From: Ophiobolus disseminans
Lineage: Eukaryota > Ascomycota > Dothideomycetes > Pleosporales > Phaeosphaeriaceae
DNA length: 64,000 nt
Assembly (NCBI GenBank): GCA_010093685.1
Contig: MU006253.1
Coordinates: forward strand, 62,001 to 126,000
Reading direction: 5' to 3'
Shown: piece after piece, positions 10,194 through 20,659 of the stretch
Numbering within the stretch: position 1 is the first letter of the stretch
How the letters are laid out: each line of letters begins with the position of its first letter
Notes under the pieces: model-generated
What the model was told of the DNA's origin: nothing
Database searches by the model: none
What the model saw: only the letters and a program-made list of their open reading frames with translations
Position numbers and translations under genes: made by a program

Positions 10194-11325
10194 ATGGTGC
10201 TTACACGGGCCGGTGCCGGTGCTGCACGCTCGAATAAAGTTAAGGCTCCGTTTCGAATCTTAGACCTGCCACCCAAGATCGTCGGCAACATCTTCGAAGA
10301 ACTCGATGACGATGATCTGATCTGCGTCCGCCAGGTCTTTCGGGCTTTTGAAGCGCACTCAAGCACGCCCTACGGTAGCCGCTTCTTCGACCATTTCATC
10401 GCGATCCTTCACCCCACCAGCCTCGCTGTGCTGCTGGAAATTAGTCGGCACTCCGTATGGTCCAAATTCGTTCGCAAAGTGACCATCAGTGGAGAGCTCA
10501 TTGGCGTCACTATCTTCCCTGAGCATATCGATGTGCAGCCGCATGTCGCTTTGCAGAAGAGTGTCGAGAATTCTGGCATGGACGTTCTTGTATTGGCTGA
10601 GGCTTTCCGGGCCTTGACAAGCTTGGATATCGTTCGCATTGACGTTGCATCGTTCGATGCGGCAGGGTATCATGGTTGTTATGCGGACGGCATCAAATGT
10701 GGTCGTGTCCACATGTTTCAAGAAGAAGTGGGCGACAGATCATGGGAAGATTATCCAGATCTGGGAAACACCCGTGTCTATCGGTTGGTGTTCCAGGCTT
10801 TGCAACGCGCCGGAATGCAACAAAATATCAAGCGATCTCTCCAGTTCTGTTACATGAACGACAACCAAGAAATCTCCTTCTTCGATGTCCAATCTCCGCC
10901 TTGGACGAACGTATATAGTCAAAGCCTACGAGACGTTACCTACATCGCCTCGTTCAACACTGGCTGGATGGAAAAGCTTCTTCAATCTACTACAGACATA
11001 CGCGAAGTCTATTTTCACGAAAACCACGAATTTATCACATTTCCTGTTGGAACTGACACAATTCATCTTATGGCTAATGCTCTTTCGCCTCAATCTTGTT
11101 GAGATTTTGCTTCGACACGCCAATTTCGTCCCTTTCCTGCGCGAACATAGCTCAACTATAGAGGAATTACAATTGCAAGGCATTGGACTCCCTGATGGCA
11201 ACTGGGTCGAAACTTTGCAAATCATCAAGGGTATGCCAAAGCTCCAAATGCTGCATCTCAATGCGCTCGCTGAACATTTTGCGCACGGCAACCCCTCCGA
11301 AGACTTCGAAGACTTAGCATCATGA
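10194..11325 (+). CDS. F-box-like protein, C-terminally shortened by an in-frame stop
   Basis: The N-terminus (LDLPPKIVGNIFEELDDDDL, about residues 22-41) is an F-box, which docks substrate receptors onto Skp1 in SCF ubiquitin ligases. The rest resembles the variable receptor part of fungal F-box proteins. I join exon 1 (10194-11045, 284 codons) to exon 2 (11104-11325) across a 58-nt intron. Its donor is weak (GTTGGA), but it has a good branch site (GCTAATG) and restores the frame. Without it the frame stops at 11100-11102. The spliced protein is 357 residues and ends at TGA 11323-11325. The same frame continues for 83 more sense codons of plausible coding sequence, so the stop looks like a recent nonsense change. 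A frameshift instead of the intron would make the gene a pseudogene. Confidence 0.65.
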
Positions 11326-11577
11326 GAGCGATACTGGTTCCAACTCTTGGGCCGCAGAGACATCGACTTGGTTTTGGAAGCACTCCATAGTGATATTCAC
11401 ACAAAGCCCGACAGGATCGTCCCATTGGAAGTAGACGGTGTGATCTACCCTCACCAGATTGACCTGCGGAAGGCCAAGGCCGCCGAAACTGGTGAGATTA
11501 TTCGTCGAGATGGGAAGTGGGTTTGTTCGGTAGGATGGACTGAATGGGCTAATACATCTAGCGAGATATCGGACTAA
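11326..11577 (+). pseudogene. Former C-terminal extension of the F-box gene
   Basis: In the same frame as exon 2 and directly after its TGA there are 83 codons without a stop (RYWFQLLGRRDIDLVLEAL near the start). The composition resembles the C-terminus of similar fungal F-box proteins. It would be translated only by readthrough or if the TGA is an assembly error. Confidence 0.5.
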
Positions 11578-11959
11578 GGGCGTCGGCGGAGCATGGCCCA
11601 GCAGCACATATGTCAAATGCATCGGACATGAAAAGGGAGACGAGGGGGCGATCGATCGGAGCGAGCACAAGTGAGAGCATAGTCCACATAGTTGCCAAGT
11701 GTAAGCCGGATGGATGCCTTCACGTGGCTGTAGAATCGAAAATGCAACTTGAATACGATGCCGCGAAGATATCCAGGTTGTGACTTCACTCACTCTGCAC
11801 CTGACTCTGAGCGCTCAAGCAACGCTGCCATCCGTCGCAATATTAATGAACAGCACTAGCAAAACGAGGAACACAAGGTCAACCATTGAAAAGCCCACAT
11901 CATGACACGCAAGCATAAAACAACTAGTGGAGACATCTAATTCCCATTCCTGCTCAGAA
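11578..11959. other. Intergenic between convergent genes
   Basis: Holds the 3' ends of the F-box and arrestin-like genes. No supported gene. Confidence 0.4.
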
Positions 11960-13306
11960 CTATTGCGTATATAATGGTGGCGGTGTAGCAGGTCTCCACA
12001 CACTCACCGCCCTAGGCCTCATATGCCCATACATCGACGGCATCGCGCTATCAACTGATCCACGCGGCGGCGGCGGAGGCGTCTCAGGTGGTCCGAGATG
12101 CCCGCCTTCCCGTGTCATCGGCTCGATAATAACATCCTTCATCTCGACCTCGTGTTCCGATTCCTTGCCCGCGCACTCGAGGAGCAGATCGTAGTGCACG
12201 TCATACCTGACGGCCACACCGTATGTCTTGAAAGTTGGCGGTACGAGAGGGCTAATGGAGAAGTCGTCGAGGGGTGTATTTTCTGTAATTTCGATACCTG
12301 GTTTCCCGTAGCGGCGGTTGAAGAGGTCGAATTTCTCGGTGCCGTCTTTTCGGATTTCTTCGTGCGGCGCGGTGGATACGGGGATGCGGTAGCTGATGTG
12401 TGCTGAAGCTTGGGCGCGGATGCCGCGAAGGTAGACGGGCGCTGGGTTTAAGTTGCCCTCGCTGAGCGTAGCTTGGAGAGAAATCTTGAGGGCGATTTTG
12501 GCCCCTACGCGATACTGAGGCGGCACGCTGAGGACAAGCAATGATGTTGAAGAGGATTCCTCCGCTTTCTCGCCTTTCAAACTGCTCTTAAGCCGCTTCA
12601 GCGAGCCTCTCCGCTCTTTTCCGGGCTCTGGCGTGGACGGTCGTGATGTTCTTTCGAATCGTATCGGCGTTGTCGGAAGTAATCCAGCCTGTTGTGGCAA
12701 TCCGACCTCTGGAACCGAAGGACTGAATCGAAGCTGATGAATGACCACTGGCCGCAGTGTGAAGGAAGTTTGCTCAGTGAGAAACTCTGCTTCCAAGAAG
12801 TATTCGCTGCGGATCGTACTTTCATTCCACCACAGCGATGGTGGAAGAGCGTGACCCTTCTCATTCTCAAACACTTCATCTAGTTTGAAAGACGCATCGT
12901 TCTGCGATCGAGGATCTAGCTGGACCGCTTCAGGGAATCGAACCTCAAATGGAAATTCCACGCGCCCAGCCGGGCAGTTCGCGCTGCGAACAGCTTGTGG
13001 TTGCAGAGTCATTTCGTGACAGAACAAGTCTGTGGTCACAAGATGATGACTGCCTGGACTTCTTTCATTGGCAATGCGACAGGTTGTACGACCGATGAAT
13101 TTGATGGAGACGCGTTGGGGTTTGATCTTGGATTGCACCAGTACGACGCCTTTGACGGCATCATTGTTGGTATTGAGGCTTCTATGGCTGGAGCGTGTGA
13201 GCGCAATATACAACAGTCCATCGGGTGTATTCTCGTGATTTGGGTAGTGGTCGGAGTAAAGTTGAGGTTGGGCAACATAGCTGTACAGTTGGCGAGGCTG
13301 AGCCAT
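11960..13306 (-). CDS. Arrestin-like N-terminal domain protein
   Basis: Single exon of 448 residues from ATG 13306. The frame extends upstream to a GTG at 13345 but has no earlier ATG. The N-terminal half has the arrestin-fold pattern: the ALTRSSHRSLNTNNDAVKGV start, then VQSKIKPQRVSIKFIGRTTC, and later FPFEVRFPEAVQLDP. A second beta-rich half lies at about 255-410. Between them is a Ser/Arg/Lys linker (about 215-260). The C-terminus is Pro-rich with a PPPPPRGS segment and a terminal PPPLYTQ. Such proteins act in fungi as adaptors that bring Rsp5-type ubiquitin ligases to plasma-membrane transporters or receptors. The C-terminal PPxY-like PPLY fits WW-domain binding, which is inference. Confidence 0.75.
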   Translation of the reverse strand: MAQPRQLYSYVAQPQLYSDHYPNHENTPDGLLYIALTRSSHRSLNTNNDAVKGVVLVQSKIKPQRVSIKFIGRTTCRIANERSPGSHHLVTTDLFCHEMTLQPQAVRSANCPAGRVEFPFEVRFPEAVQLDPRSQNDASFKLDEVFENEKGHALPPSLWWNESTIRSEYFLEAEFLTEQTSFTLRPVVIHQLRFSPSVPEVGLPQQAGLLPTTPIRFERTSRPSTPEPGKERRGSLKRLKSSLKGEKAEESSSTSLLVLSVPPQYRVGAKIALKISLQATLSEGNLNPAPVYLRGIRAQASAHISYRIPVSTAPHEEIRKDGTEKFDLFNRRYGKPGIEITENTPLDDFSISPLVPPTFKTYGVAVRYDVHYDLLLECAGKESEHEVEMKDVIIEPMTREGGHLGPPETPPPPPRGSVDSAMPSMYGHMRPRAVSVWRPATPPPLYTQ

Positions 13307-16076
13307 TACTATGGGACTGTGGCTTGCTGTCAATCTGCCAAACACAATACAATACCATCAGTCACCTCAATTGTATGTGTGTAACCAATGTTGATGTTAC
13401 ATGGGACGGCTTGCGACCTGGTGATGTTCGAAGGCGACACGCGACTCAGCGGCGGCAAAATTAACCCCGCCTTGGGAATTGGCTGACGAATGCCATCTGC
13501 TTACTTCGCGTCGCTGTTGAGACCACGCGGTAGCACCTTAGTAGACCAGGTCCGTGGTTATCTTAGCCGGGTTTCTGGTGTGAAGTACATGATGATGTGA
13601 CCACATCCACTACAGTTTTCACCACGTCATGCGAAGCGGGAACCAGGATGAGGAGCGAGCAAGTCCGATCTGTATGCTCGGAAAGTTTGCATCGTGTTCA
13701 GCATGTCGTGTAGGGTCACTGCGATTGTACGATGCTGGTGAGGCGACATCGGTAAGATGGAGATCGGAGGTACGAGAGGTCTGGACACGCGGGGTGAACA
13801 GTGGCGCTCGATGAGGTTAGCGTGACGCGTCCTTATCATCTCCCAATTCTCCCCAGTGTTCTCTCTCACACAGCGTCCGTTCTAGTTCGTGCTTCTTTTA
13901 CACATTCATCTCGTCGTCTTTACTATGACGAACTTCGAGGCTTTGACCGGCGGTGTCATGACCGTATCTCGAGGGGCTGTGATTTTTCAGCCTCACATTG
14001 ACACTCCTTTTTAGGCAGCAGCAAAGGATTCGAAGCGATCCAATGCAATATTCACCGACATACCCTCCAGACGCCGGGAACTTACTTCCACGTGCTGGAT
14101 GGTTGTAAAGGTCCGCAGACCCTGTCGTCGCCCAGGGGCACAAAATTCGCAGCCCTATGAGGGCGACCGCCCTCCAGGGTGCGACCAACAAGGCCAGATG
14201 CCACGATGTCCAATTTGCATCAGCGGCGCACCTCGATGCTCCACACTAATTACAGGCTGTGAAAACAGGCGACGCTTGTGTTCAGCACAACGGCTGTGCT
14301 GTTCAGCTTCGTATACTTGCACGCTGCTGCCTGGGGCGACAGCAAGCGTGCGGTCAGCCAGCCGCATAGGCAACTCAGTAAGTCTGCCCGTCGTCCCTCT
14401 GCTGCGTACAATCGCGCAAGTCTGAACGATGATGTTTGTTCGTGAAGTGCATCACAGATTTGGGCCTCAGCCTCCCCGCCATGTCTGAGCGCCGCATGCA
14501 CAGCGGGAGGCGCACTTTCAGCGGCCGCCACCCATCTCGCCTCGACGTGGGCGAACCTCGAAACTGTCTCGCGAATCTGGAACATGGCCACCACATTATG
14601 TCAATGAGGCCAGGCAATGTTGGTGGCTTGGAGGCTGCTTAAGCTTACTTCAAACCTGGCAAATGCTGCGCCTCAACACCACATCAAACTCCTCCTGGGC
14701 AGCAAGGTTGCTTGAATCCGACAACCGGTCACCAAGGCCGCATCTCAGAGCCGCATCGCGGCGCAGCATAACCACTGTCACGGATCACAATTCTGACGAC
14801 GCACACAGGGTCAAAGCTGGTGCCCGTCAATGAAGTAACATTGTGTGGACACTTCATGATTTGGTTCAAAGGATGCTTTTCACACGAGCTAAGTTTAGCG
14901 GCATTCACTAACACTGTGGATGCGTGTTACAAAACATTGTGTTCTCGCACTTGAATTTTCCACGTGCCCGATAGGCATGTAATAAGTAGGTAAAATCTTC
15001 CCTGCGATTCGGACCATTTCCCAGACCTGTCAGCATCAAAACTCATACGCTGCAAACATGCCGCGCAGCGGTCTTTGCCGCATCGCCGCCGCTGCAGCAC
15101 ATCGTTTGCGAAAGCTGTTTCCCATAGGTCCCGATGCTGCGATCGTCGCTCGCGTTGACAAGCTCCGACAAGATCTAGCTGACGTCAAGGTCGACGTTGA
15201 GACTCGCTGGTTTCTTATGGACCTTGCTTTCGCCAACGGTCGATACTGCAAATCATGCAGCCCATGTCGACGAGTTGATTCATGTGGCCCTACACGTGCG
15301 CTATTACGTCCCAATAGGTCGGATGCTAGCATCCATCCTAGACTATGGGCAGACATGTCCGATACGTGGATGTCGCAGACCCGCTCCATTGGGTAATATT
15401 ACGACAAGATTGCAGGCCAAGTGCCGATGTATGGCTACAACATTGACTTGCTGACTCTCCAGCATTGCGAGCAGGTTGTTGCGCGTTTGGTAATTCGCTT
15501 GGCATAAATTCTGCCGGCTCCTTGCATGTACTGACCACTCTTTCGTGTGTATCACAACATGTCATGATTTACTAAGTATATTTTTCTTAATAACAAGGTC
15601 TCCTACGCCTGAACTACAAAAACCACAAAGGAAGTGTTCTCAATGAAGTGAATAAATGTGTGTCACATTCCCAGAGAAACGTGACACTGAGACCGTCCCA
15701 CGCTATGCAGCGAACGCTTGTCCTTGACGGAAACGCTAACGCTGTACTTGACAGACATAGCAGGTAATGTCCCATGGTAGGCCAGACCAGCAATACAAGC
15801 CGAATTGAGAACGCAAATGCAAAGCGTGACCTGATACACATGTACGGAAGGAAATACAGTAGCGATGCTGTGCCTCGAGGCAAACCTCAAGCTAAACAAG
15901 AACACCATCAGCCTAAGAGCGAACGAGAACGGTGGTATATGCGCTGAAAATCCAGACCCTGCCGAAGTATCAAATCAAGGACTCCACGACGCCGAACAGT
16001 ATGACTACCCTGTCTCAAGTCAGTATCACACATGTGAACTGAGGATGGTCCTGAACTTACCTTAACAGTCCCGAAA
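13307..16076. other. Gene-poor stretch
   Basis: No recognisable gene. Short frames overlap on both strands. The only one worth naming starts at 15058 and is listed separately with low confidence. Confidence 0.4.
15058..15396 (+). CDS. Hypothetical small ORF, weakly supported
   Basis: A 112-codon frame from ATG. The first 65 residues look protein-like (Arg/Ala-rich start, then VDKLRQDLADVKVDVETRW, a possible amphipathic helix), while the rest looks random. A true gene here would probably need a splice near 15240. No family recognised; it may be spurious. Confidence 0.2.
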   Translation: MPRSGLCRIAAAAAHRLRKLFPIGPDAAIVARVDKLRQDLADVKVDVETRWFLMDLAFANGRYCKSCSPCRRVDSCGPTRALLRPNRSDASIHPRLWADMSDTWMSQTRSIG

Positions 16077-16536
16077 CTATCCATCTTGTTCTTCTTCCTC
16101 TTGACCACTCTGCCATCCTTTCTTTGGTGTCACCTCATAAACGTGACAGCAAGTGGACACCTCGTGTCCACAATAACCGTTTGTGCATCTCGTAGTCAAC
16201 GCGTAGTTGTTATCACCGCCACACTCACAACATTGCCAGCGATAGTCGCCGTCAGCAAGGGGCCCTTCGCTGTAGTTGGGCGAGTCGGTGCGGATGGGAC
16301 CGTGTACTCCGGTGGCATGCGAGTAATCGTGGCTGATGCGACAGCTGTATTGGGGTGTGGGTGAATGGGATGCAAAGCCGGAGATGGATAGGGAAAATGT
16401 GCCGACACCACAACTTGTGCACTTCGGGACGACTTCGGACTCCCATGGACCATCACCACAATCGGCTACTTGCTGTTAATGTTTATGTCCCGGACTCATA
16501 TGAAGAGGTTTACATACGGCAATACCAATAGACCAT
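16077..16536 (-). CDS. Small cysteine-rich protein A (WxCxxC-type putative zinc-binding module family)
   Basis: Two exons (16518-16536, 19 nt; 16077-16465) with a 52-nt intron (GTATGT...GTAG) give 135 residues. The N-terminal module reads WYCPDCGDGPW, then CTSCG about 13 residues later. The C-terminal module reads RWQCCECGGD, then a Cys, CGHE and a CC pair. The centre is His/Ser/Tyr-rich with HGPIRTD. The gene is paralogous to the gene at 18379-18884: the same 19-nt first exon, the same intron phase, both modules and the same HGxIRTD block. The second half of the N-terminal module has lost the HxxCxxC seen in the paralog. Modules of this spacing probably bind zinc. The function is unknown and there is no signal peptide. 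An alternative 3' exon using the GTAAGT near 16060 cannot be excluded. Confidence 0.6.
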
Positions 16537-16979
16537 CTTGTTGTGGTGGAGTGGTGTTGGTGGTTGTTGATAGAAGCGATTGCTGGTATTACGTCGGGTG
16601 CAAATATCTAACAACCTTGTTGGTTATTGAGGGATTCTTCGAACGTCAAGTGAACTGTACTGGTAAAGAGGCCTTACCAGTGTCTTGTGTGTGATGAGTA
16701 TGCGCAAGAGTGTTGTGCCTCTCATGTGCATTGCGTGTAAGCCATCCTTATACCTCAGATTCACAATGGTCCTCTAAGTGACGGACCTTAACACATGACC
16801 ACATTCTCTTACTGCCCAAGTATGCCCTCCTCACGCCTCACTGAAACTTCTCAGCGCCACTGCGCCCCTTGCCCCTCTACACATTTGCCAGCGCTCGTAG
16901 TCATTCAAGCGCCGTCTCTACCGGTATGCCTCGCTCCTGAGGTCCTCTAGTGTAGGCAAATAGTGCTCTTTCTAAGCTG

Positions 16980-17100
16980 ACGTATGATATCGGGCCGGTG
17001 TGTGTCGGTTTCGTAGTGTGAAGTGTGGCAACGAAGGACGTTTGCTAGGGAGAATATTGGGCAAAACTGAATTAAAAGGAAACTAGGGAAAGCTAGTTGG
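16980..17100. repeat. Upstream copy of a diverged segmental duplication (with 19260-19385)
   Basis: Reading both on the plus strand, stretches such as TGTCGGTTTCGTAGTGTGAA and GCTAGGGAGAATATTGGGC align with TGTCGGGTCTATAGCGCGGA and CCTAGGGAGGAGTATTGGGC at 19.29-19.35 kb. The differences are mostly transitions. The same relative position upstream of both cysteine-rich genes shows that flanking DNA was duplicated too. Confidence 0.6.
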
Positions 17101-18378
17101 AGGTAACTACGCAACTGACCGTGTATGCGGCGCAGCCGCAAGAGCATGACCATATGGTAAGAATACCTGAGGCAGCCAGGGCTAACAATTTGCGCCCTGC
17201 GCCCACTGGGCCCATTTCGGTTTAGCGTATTTGCCTTCTTCTCCTTGGACTTCAAACAGCCGAGCTAAGATAGTCCTGCAGTGTCCTCCAGTATGACGCA
17301 GGTCTTCAGGGCTGTGAAGGGTACAGAAGGACGTTGATTCGCTTCCCAAAGGTAGACGTCTAACTGTGAAGCCAATCAAGTTGTACAACGTGCAAGAGAA
17401 GTATGTATGTGTGCAATCTGGATTGCCACCACACCATCTTTTCTCGATGAAACACTTTTACCCGGTTGACGTGCATTTTGTTTCTCGTACCTGATGCAGG
17501 TACGCAGTGATCCGCGGGAGAGTAGACGCCGCACCCAGCCGCGGCGCGCTAGGTGCAATCCATGAATTACCTCCTTTGAGAGAACAGCATAGCCACATCG
17601 AGGCTGCAATTAGACCTTTAGATGCGGTAAGGAGCTCGAGATCGTGGGTCGCTGAAAATTTATATGGGGTTAGGGTGAACTGGGTGGTGAATCAAAACAC
17701 GGCGCGACCACAAAAGCAGAGTTGTATCCAGGAAAGATATGGTCACGATTGTGATTGTGGAGAGTGAAATTAAGACGACTCAAAGTGTATTGAAGATTAA
17801 AGTGAACAACTAATAGGTCCGTATCGAACGAGTGCTCAGTGAAGGCCGAAGAACGCCGACTATGCGAAATCTATGATACCAGCGAAGATGATAAATGAGT
17901 AGCATCGGCAGCGATGGGAGCTCTACAGGAGCCTACGGGTAATCGCAACATGAATGAATTGTGAAGTAACTAAAAACTATCTCAAAGCTGCAGAACGAAT
18001 GCACCGCTTGTTCCGGAGGAACGCGCAGCATCGGAACACCTAAGCAACACCATGCTTCGACACTCTCCAGCGATGAACGGGTCAACATGGTGCTTGTCAG
18101 GAGATGTTCCCTGGTACATGAGACCATCATGTGGCAATGAAGAAGAAAGGAAAAAGGGTAAACCCCCAGGGACACCATGAATTGAGCGAAAAAGATGGGT
18201 ATATGCGCAGCAAAACCGAGGCCCAGCCTGAATGAGCAAAAGAAGGACAATGTCCTAAACGCCAACGCCATGAAATACCTGAACTTCTGAGAAGGTTAGC
18301 ATAACTCATACTTGGCTTATGGGAGAGTCCACTTACCATTAAACAATCTCTTTACCGGGATCATTCAACCAACCATAC
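17101..18378. other. Gene-poor stretch between the cysteine-rich paralogs
   Basis: No supported gene. Frames up to 112 codons are on the minus strand and have no recognisable content. Confidence 0.4.
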
Positions 18379-18884
18379 CTAATCATACTCATGCTTATAC
18401 ACCGTGCAACAACCCTGCCTCCAGTGATCATGGCAGTTACAACAGCCTTTATCGTACTCACAGCTGTTGTCGCCATGACACTTGCAACACGTCCATCTGT
18501 ATATGATCGTTCCATCGACCGGCCCACCACGGCGTGTACTCGGATCGGTGCGAATGTGACCATGGCTAGCTGAGTGGCTGGCACCGATGATGGGTTGGTC
18601 GTATTCGAGACCTAGACCGAGAGTATGGGGGGCGTTTGAACGTGCTGCGCTTGAGGTAGTAGGGGGGGAGAGCGATGTGGGGGCGGCGACAGTGGACTGT
18701 TTGTTTGCGTGGTAGTGATCCTCTTTAGAGCAACCGGTGCACTGTACATGCCCGCAAGAGGTGCATGCTCCCACAAGAGTACTAGAGTGAGGTCCGTCTC
18801 CACAGCCGCCTGGGGAAGATGTCAGTGAACGTCCTGCGAACCATGAAATGTGTTGATAGACTTACAGCAGAACCAAGTAGACAT
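18379..18884 (-). CDS. Small cysteine-rich protein B (two WxCCxC modules)
   Basis: Two exons (18866-18884 and 18379-18809) with a 56-nt intron (18810-18865) give 149 residues. The N-terminal module is WFCCGCGDGP, about 9 residues, then CTSCGHVQCTGC. The C-terminal module is YRWTCCKCHGDNSCEYDKG followed by CCNCHDH and a CC pair. The linker (about 50-105) is Ser/Thr/Ala/Pro-rich and probably disordered. The CxxC and CxHxxCxxC arrangement indicates metal binding, probably zinc. This is the most complete member of the local family. It shares exon structure and both modules with the gene at 16077-16536, 2.35 kb away. I recall similar unnamed small proteins in Dothideomycetes but no function for them. 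Confidence 0.65.
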
Positions 18885-20254
18885 GTTGAAAGCTGGTTGT
18901 GGGTGGGAAAAGAATTGAAGGCGCGATATATACGAGAGTAGTAGGCAAGTAGTTCGCGTCAGCTGTGAGGTCGTTGTCAAGCTCAATGGTGTTCGAGACA
19001 GATGGGTGGTGGCCCTGAACACGGCCTGCTGGCTTTCTTATATCAAAAGTAGGTGGTGGGCTTTGGGCACGCGCACGCACTTCTTTGCAACGCCCCTTCA
19101 TCTGAGGTCCTGCTTGTATGCCTCCTCCTGCTCCGCTTCATTAGCAGTGCTGAGCCCCTCGCGCCCTCCGTCATCTTCACATACGCTTCCCTCACCGTTC
19201 AGTGTCATCTCCGCTTGTATGCCCATCCGTGATGGCGTAAAGGTCCCTTAGTGCGTCTCCGCCAGGTGCGATTATGACTGTACTGTTCGTTTGTCGGGTC
19301 TATAGCGCGGAGAGTGGAGACGAGGGACGCTCCTAGGGAGGAGTATTGGGCCGCGAAACAGAACTAAAAAAACCGGAGAGACGTTGGTCTGATATCTTCT
19401 ATGCAAGTGCATTTTCTTTGTGGCGGTGCTGGCTTTCCTACCGGATGAATGACCGGCCCGCCCTAAGCCTGGCAGCCTCGTGCGGTATGCCTCATGTCAC
19501 CTCGTATGTCAGGCAAATTTGCCAAGGCAGTCCTTCAGTTTTTGCCTCCTTGTTGTGTGACGCAGCGCAAAAGGCTTGGAGGGTGTTTGGAGGACTCTGA
19601 AACGCTATTCCCAGCTTGCGACGGCCTGATTACTTGTAGGCGTGGTGTTGTGACTGGGCCAAAATGGGGCCAAATCTGCAAACCTGCGTTTCAACTTACC
19701 ACACCAATCGACCGGAGCAGTTTGTGTGTGTGTTGACTCACGGCTATTTGCCAGGATGAGTGTATGCGGTCTCTTGTACCTGCATACGGGTCGCGCAAGA
19801 TCGCACAGATTTGCCTGCGCATGCTTGTCTTGTGCGTGCAGCACTCACTTTATTCGCACCATTTCAAGAGTTGAGACAAGATGCTCTCCTTCAATACAAG
19901 ACCATCACGAGAGAGCAAGTAAGATGATGTCGAACGGAATAGAAGTTTATTCCAAATAATGATCAAATGAAACGAAAGCTATGGTACAAGTAGCGAAGGC
20001 CTAACTCAGGGCAGGCAACAGGGGGTATCTAACAAACACCAACAATGACAGGCTTGACAGGCTTGCTTAAATGCTGTGATAGAGTCCATGCACACAAGAG
20101 TGTAATAATGCAAGAGTGGGTAAGCGGTGAAGTGCTTTACCTCGAGAACAAGAATGAACGAACCCTAACACCATATCAAAAACACGACCAGTAGAACCCA
20201 AGGACTTAAAGAAAGTAGAGATGTTGATCCAAGACAGCAGCAGAGAGGATGCGC
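18885..20254. other. Gene-poor stretch with duplicated upstream DNA
   Basis: Apart from the diverged repeat at 19260-19385, nothing is supported. Confidence 0.4.
19260..19385. repeat. Second copy of the diverged segmental duplication (with 16980-17100)
   Basis: Direct-orientation match to 16.98-17.10 kb at an offset of about 2.3 kb, close to the 2.35-kb spacing of the paralogous genes downstream on the minus strand. Confidence 0.6.
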
Positions 20255-20659
20255 TTATGCTTCCGTGTGCTCACACGAGCTGCACTTCTTATGCTGGCAC
20301 CCCTGGCACGAGGTTTGCCAGGACCCGTACGGGCCGTCGCCACATTCAGAACAATGCCAAACGATGGTTTCTGGGCCATCCGTAAGGGGTTGTCCGCGCC
20401 CGATGTCCGTCCAAGGGTTCATCGTCGTGTCGATGTGAACGTGGTGTGCGTATGAATGACTGCTGTATGGAGGACCTAGATGCACTACCATCTCCCTGTT
20501 GCCGAGTATAGAGCGGGTGGGTGCGTTCGGGAAGGGGGACTGGTAGTCTCCATAGTCGAGATCGGTAAAACCGTTGTGCTCTTCGCGAAGTGCTAAAAAC
20601 CGGCATGCAGACCGTGCCGAGGTCGACTGAAGAAGTTGCAGAGTAGATAGGACAGCCAT
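20255..20659 (-). CDS. Small protein C with a C-terminal WxCxxC / HxxCxxC module
   Basis: An open frame ends at TAA 20255. Starting at ATG 20659 gives 134 residues. The frame is open somewhat further upstream without an ATG, and a small intron (GTAATG...TTCAG, about 20624-20665) could remove that ATG, so the start is uncertain. The last about 35 residues form the same module as proteins A and B: WHCSECGDGP, then CQGCQHKKCSSCEH. This is the clearest CxxC...CxxCxHxxCxxC copy in the window. The N-terminal part is His/Tyr/Pro-rich without recognisable domain. Only one module is present, so this is a shorter or partly lost member of the family. Confidence 0.55.
   Translation of the reverse strand: MAVLSTLQLLQSTSARSACRFLALREEHNGFTDLDYGDYQSPFPNAPTRSILGNREMVVHLGPPYSSHSYAHHVHIDTTMNPWTDIGRGQPLTDGPETIVWHCSECGDGPYGSWQTSCQGCQHKKCSSCEHTEA

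Noticed and set aside
12934..12944. tRNA B-box-like sequence on the minus strand (GGTTCGATTCC)
   Set aside because: It lies inside the arrestin-like coding sequence, and no A box or cloverleaf partner was found at the right distance.
13816..13830. Isolated ACGCGT motifs elsewhere (for example near 13.82, 16.20 and 36.27 kb)
   Set aside because: Single copies are expected by chance about every 4 kb, and these are not in replication-gene promoters.
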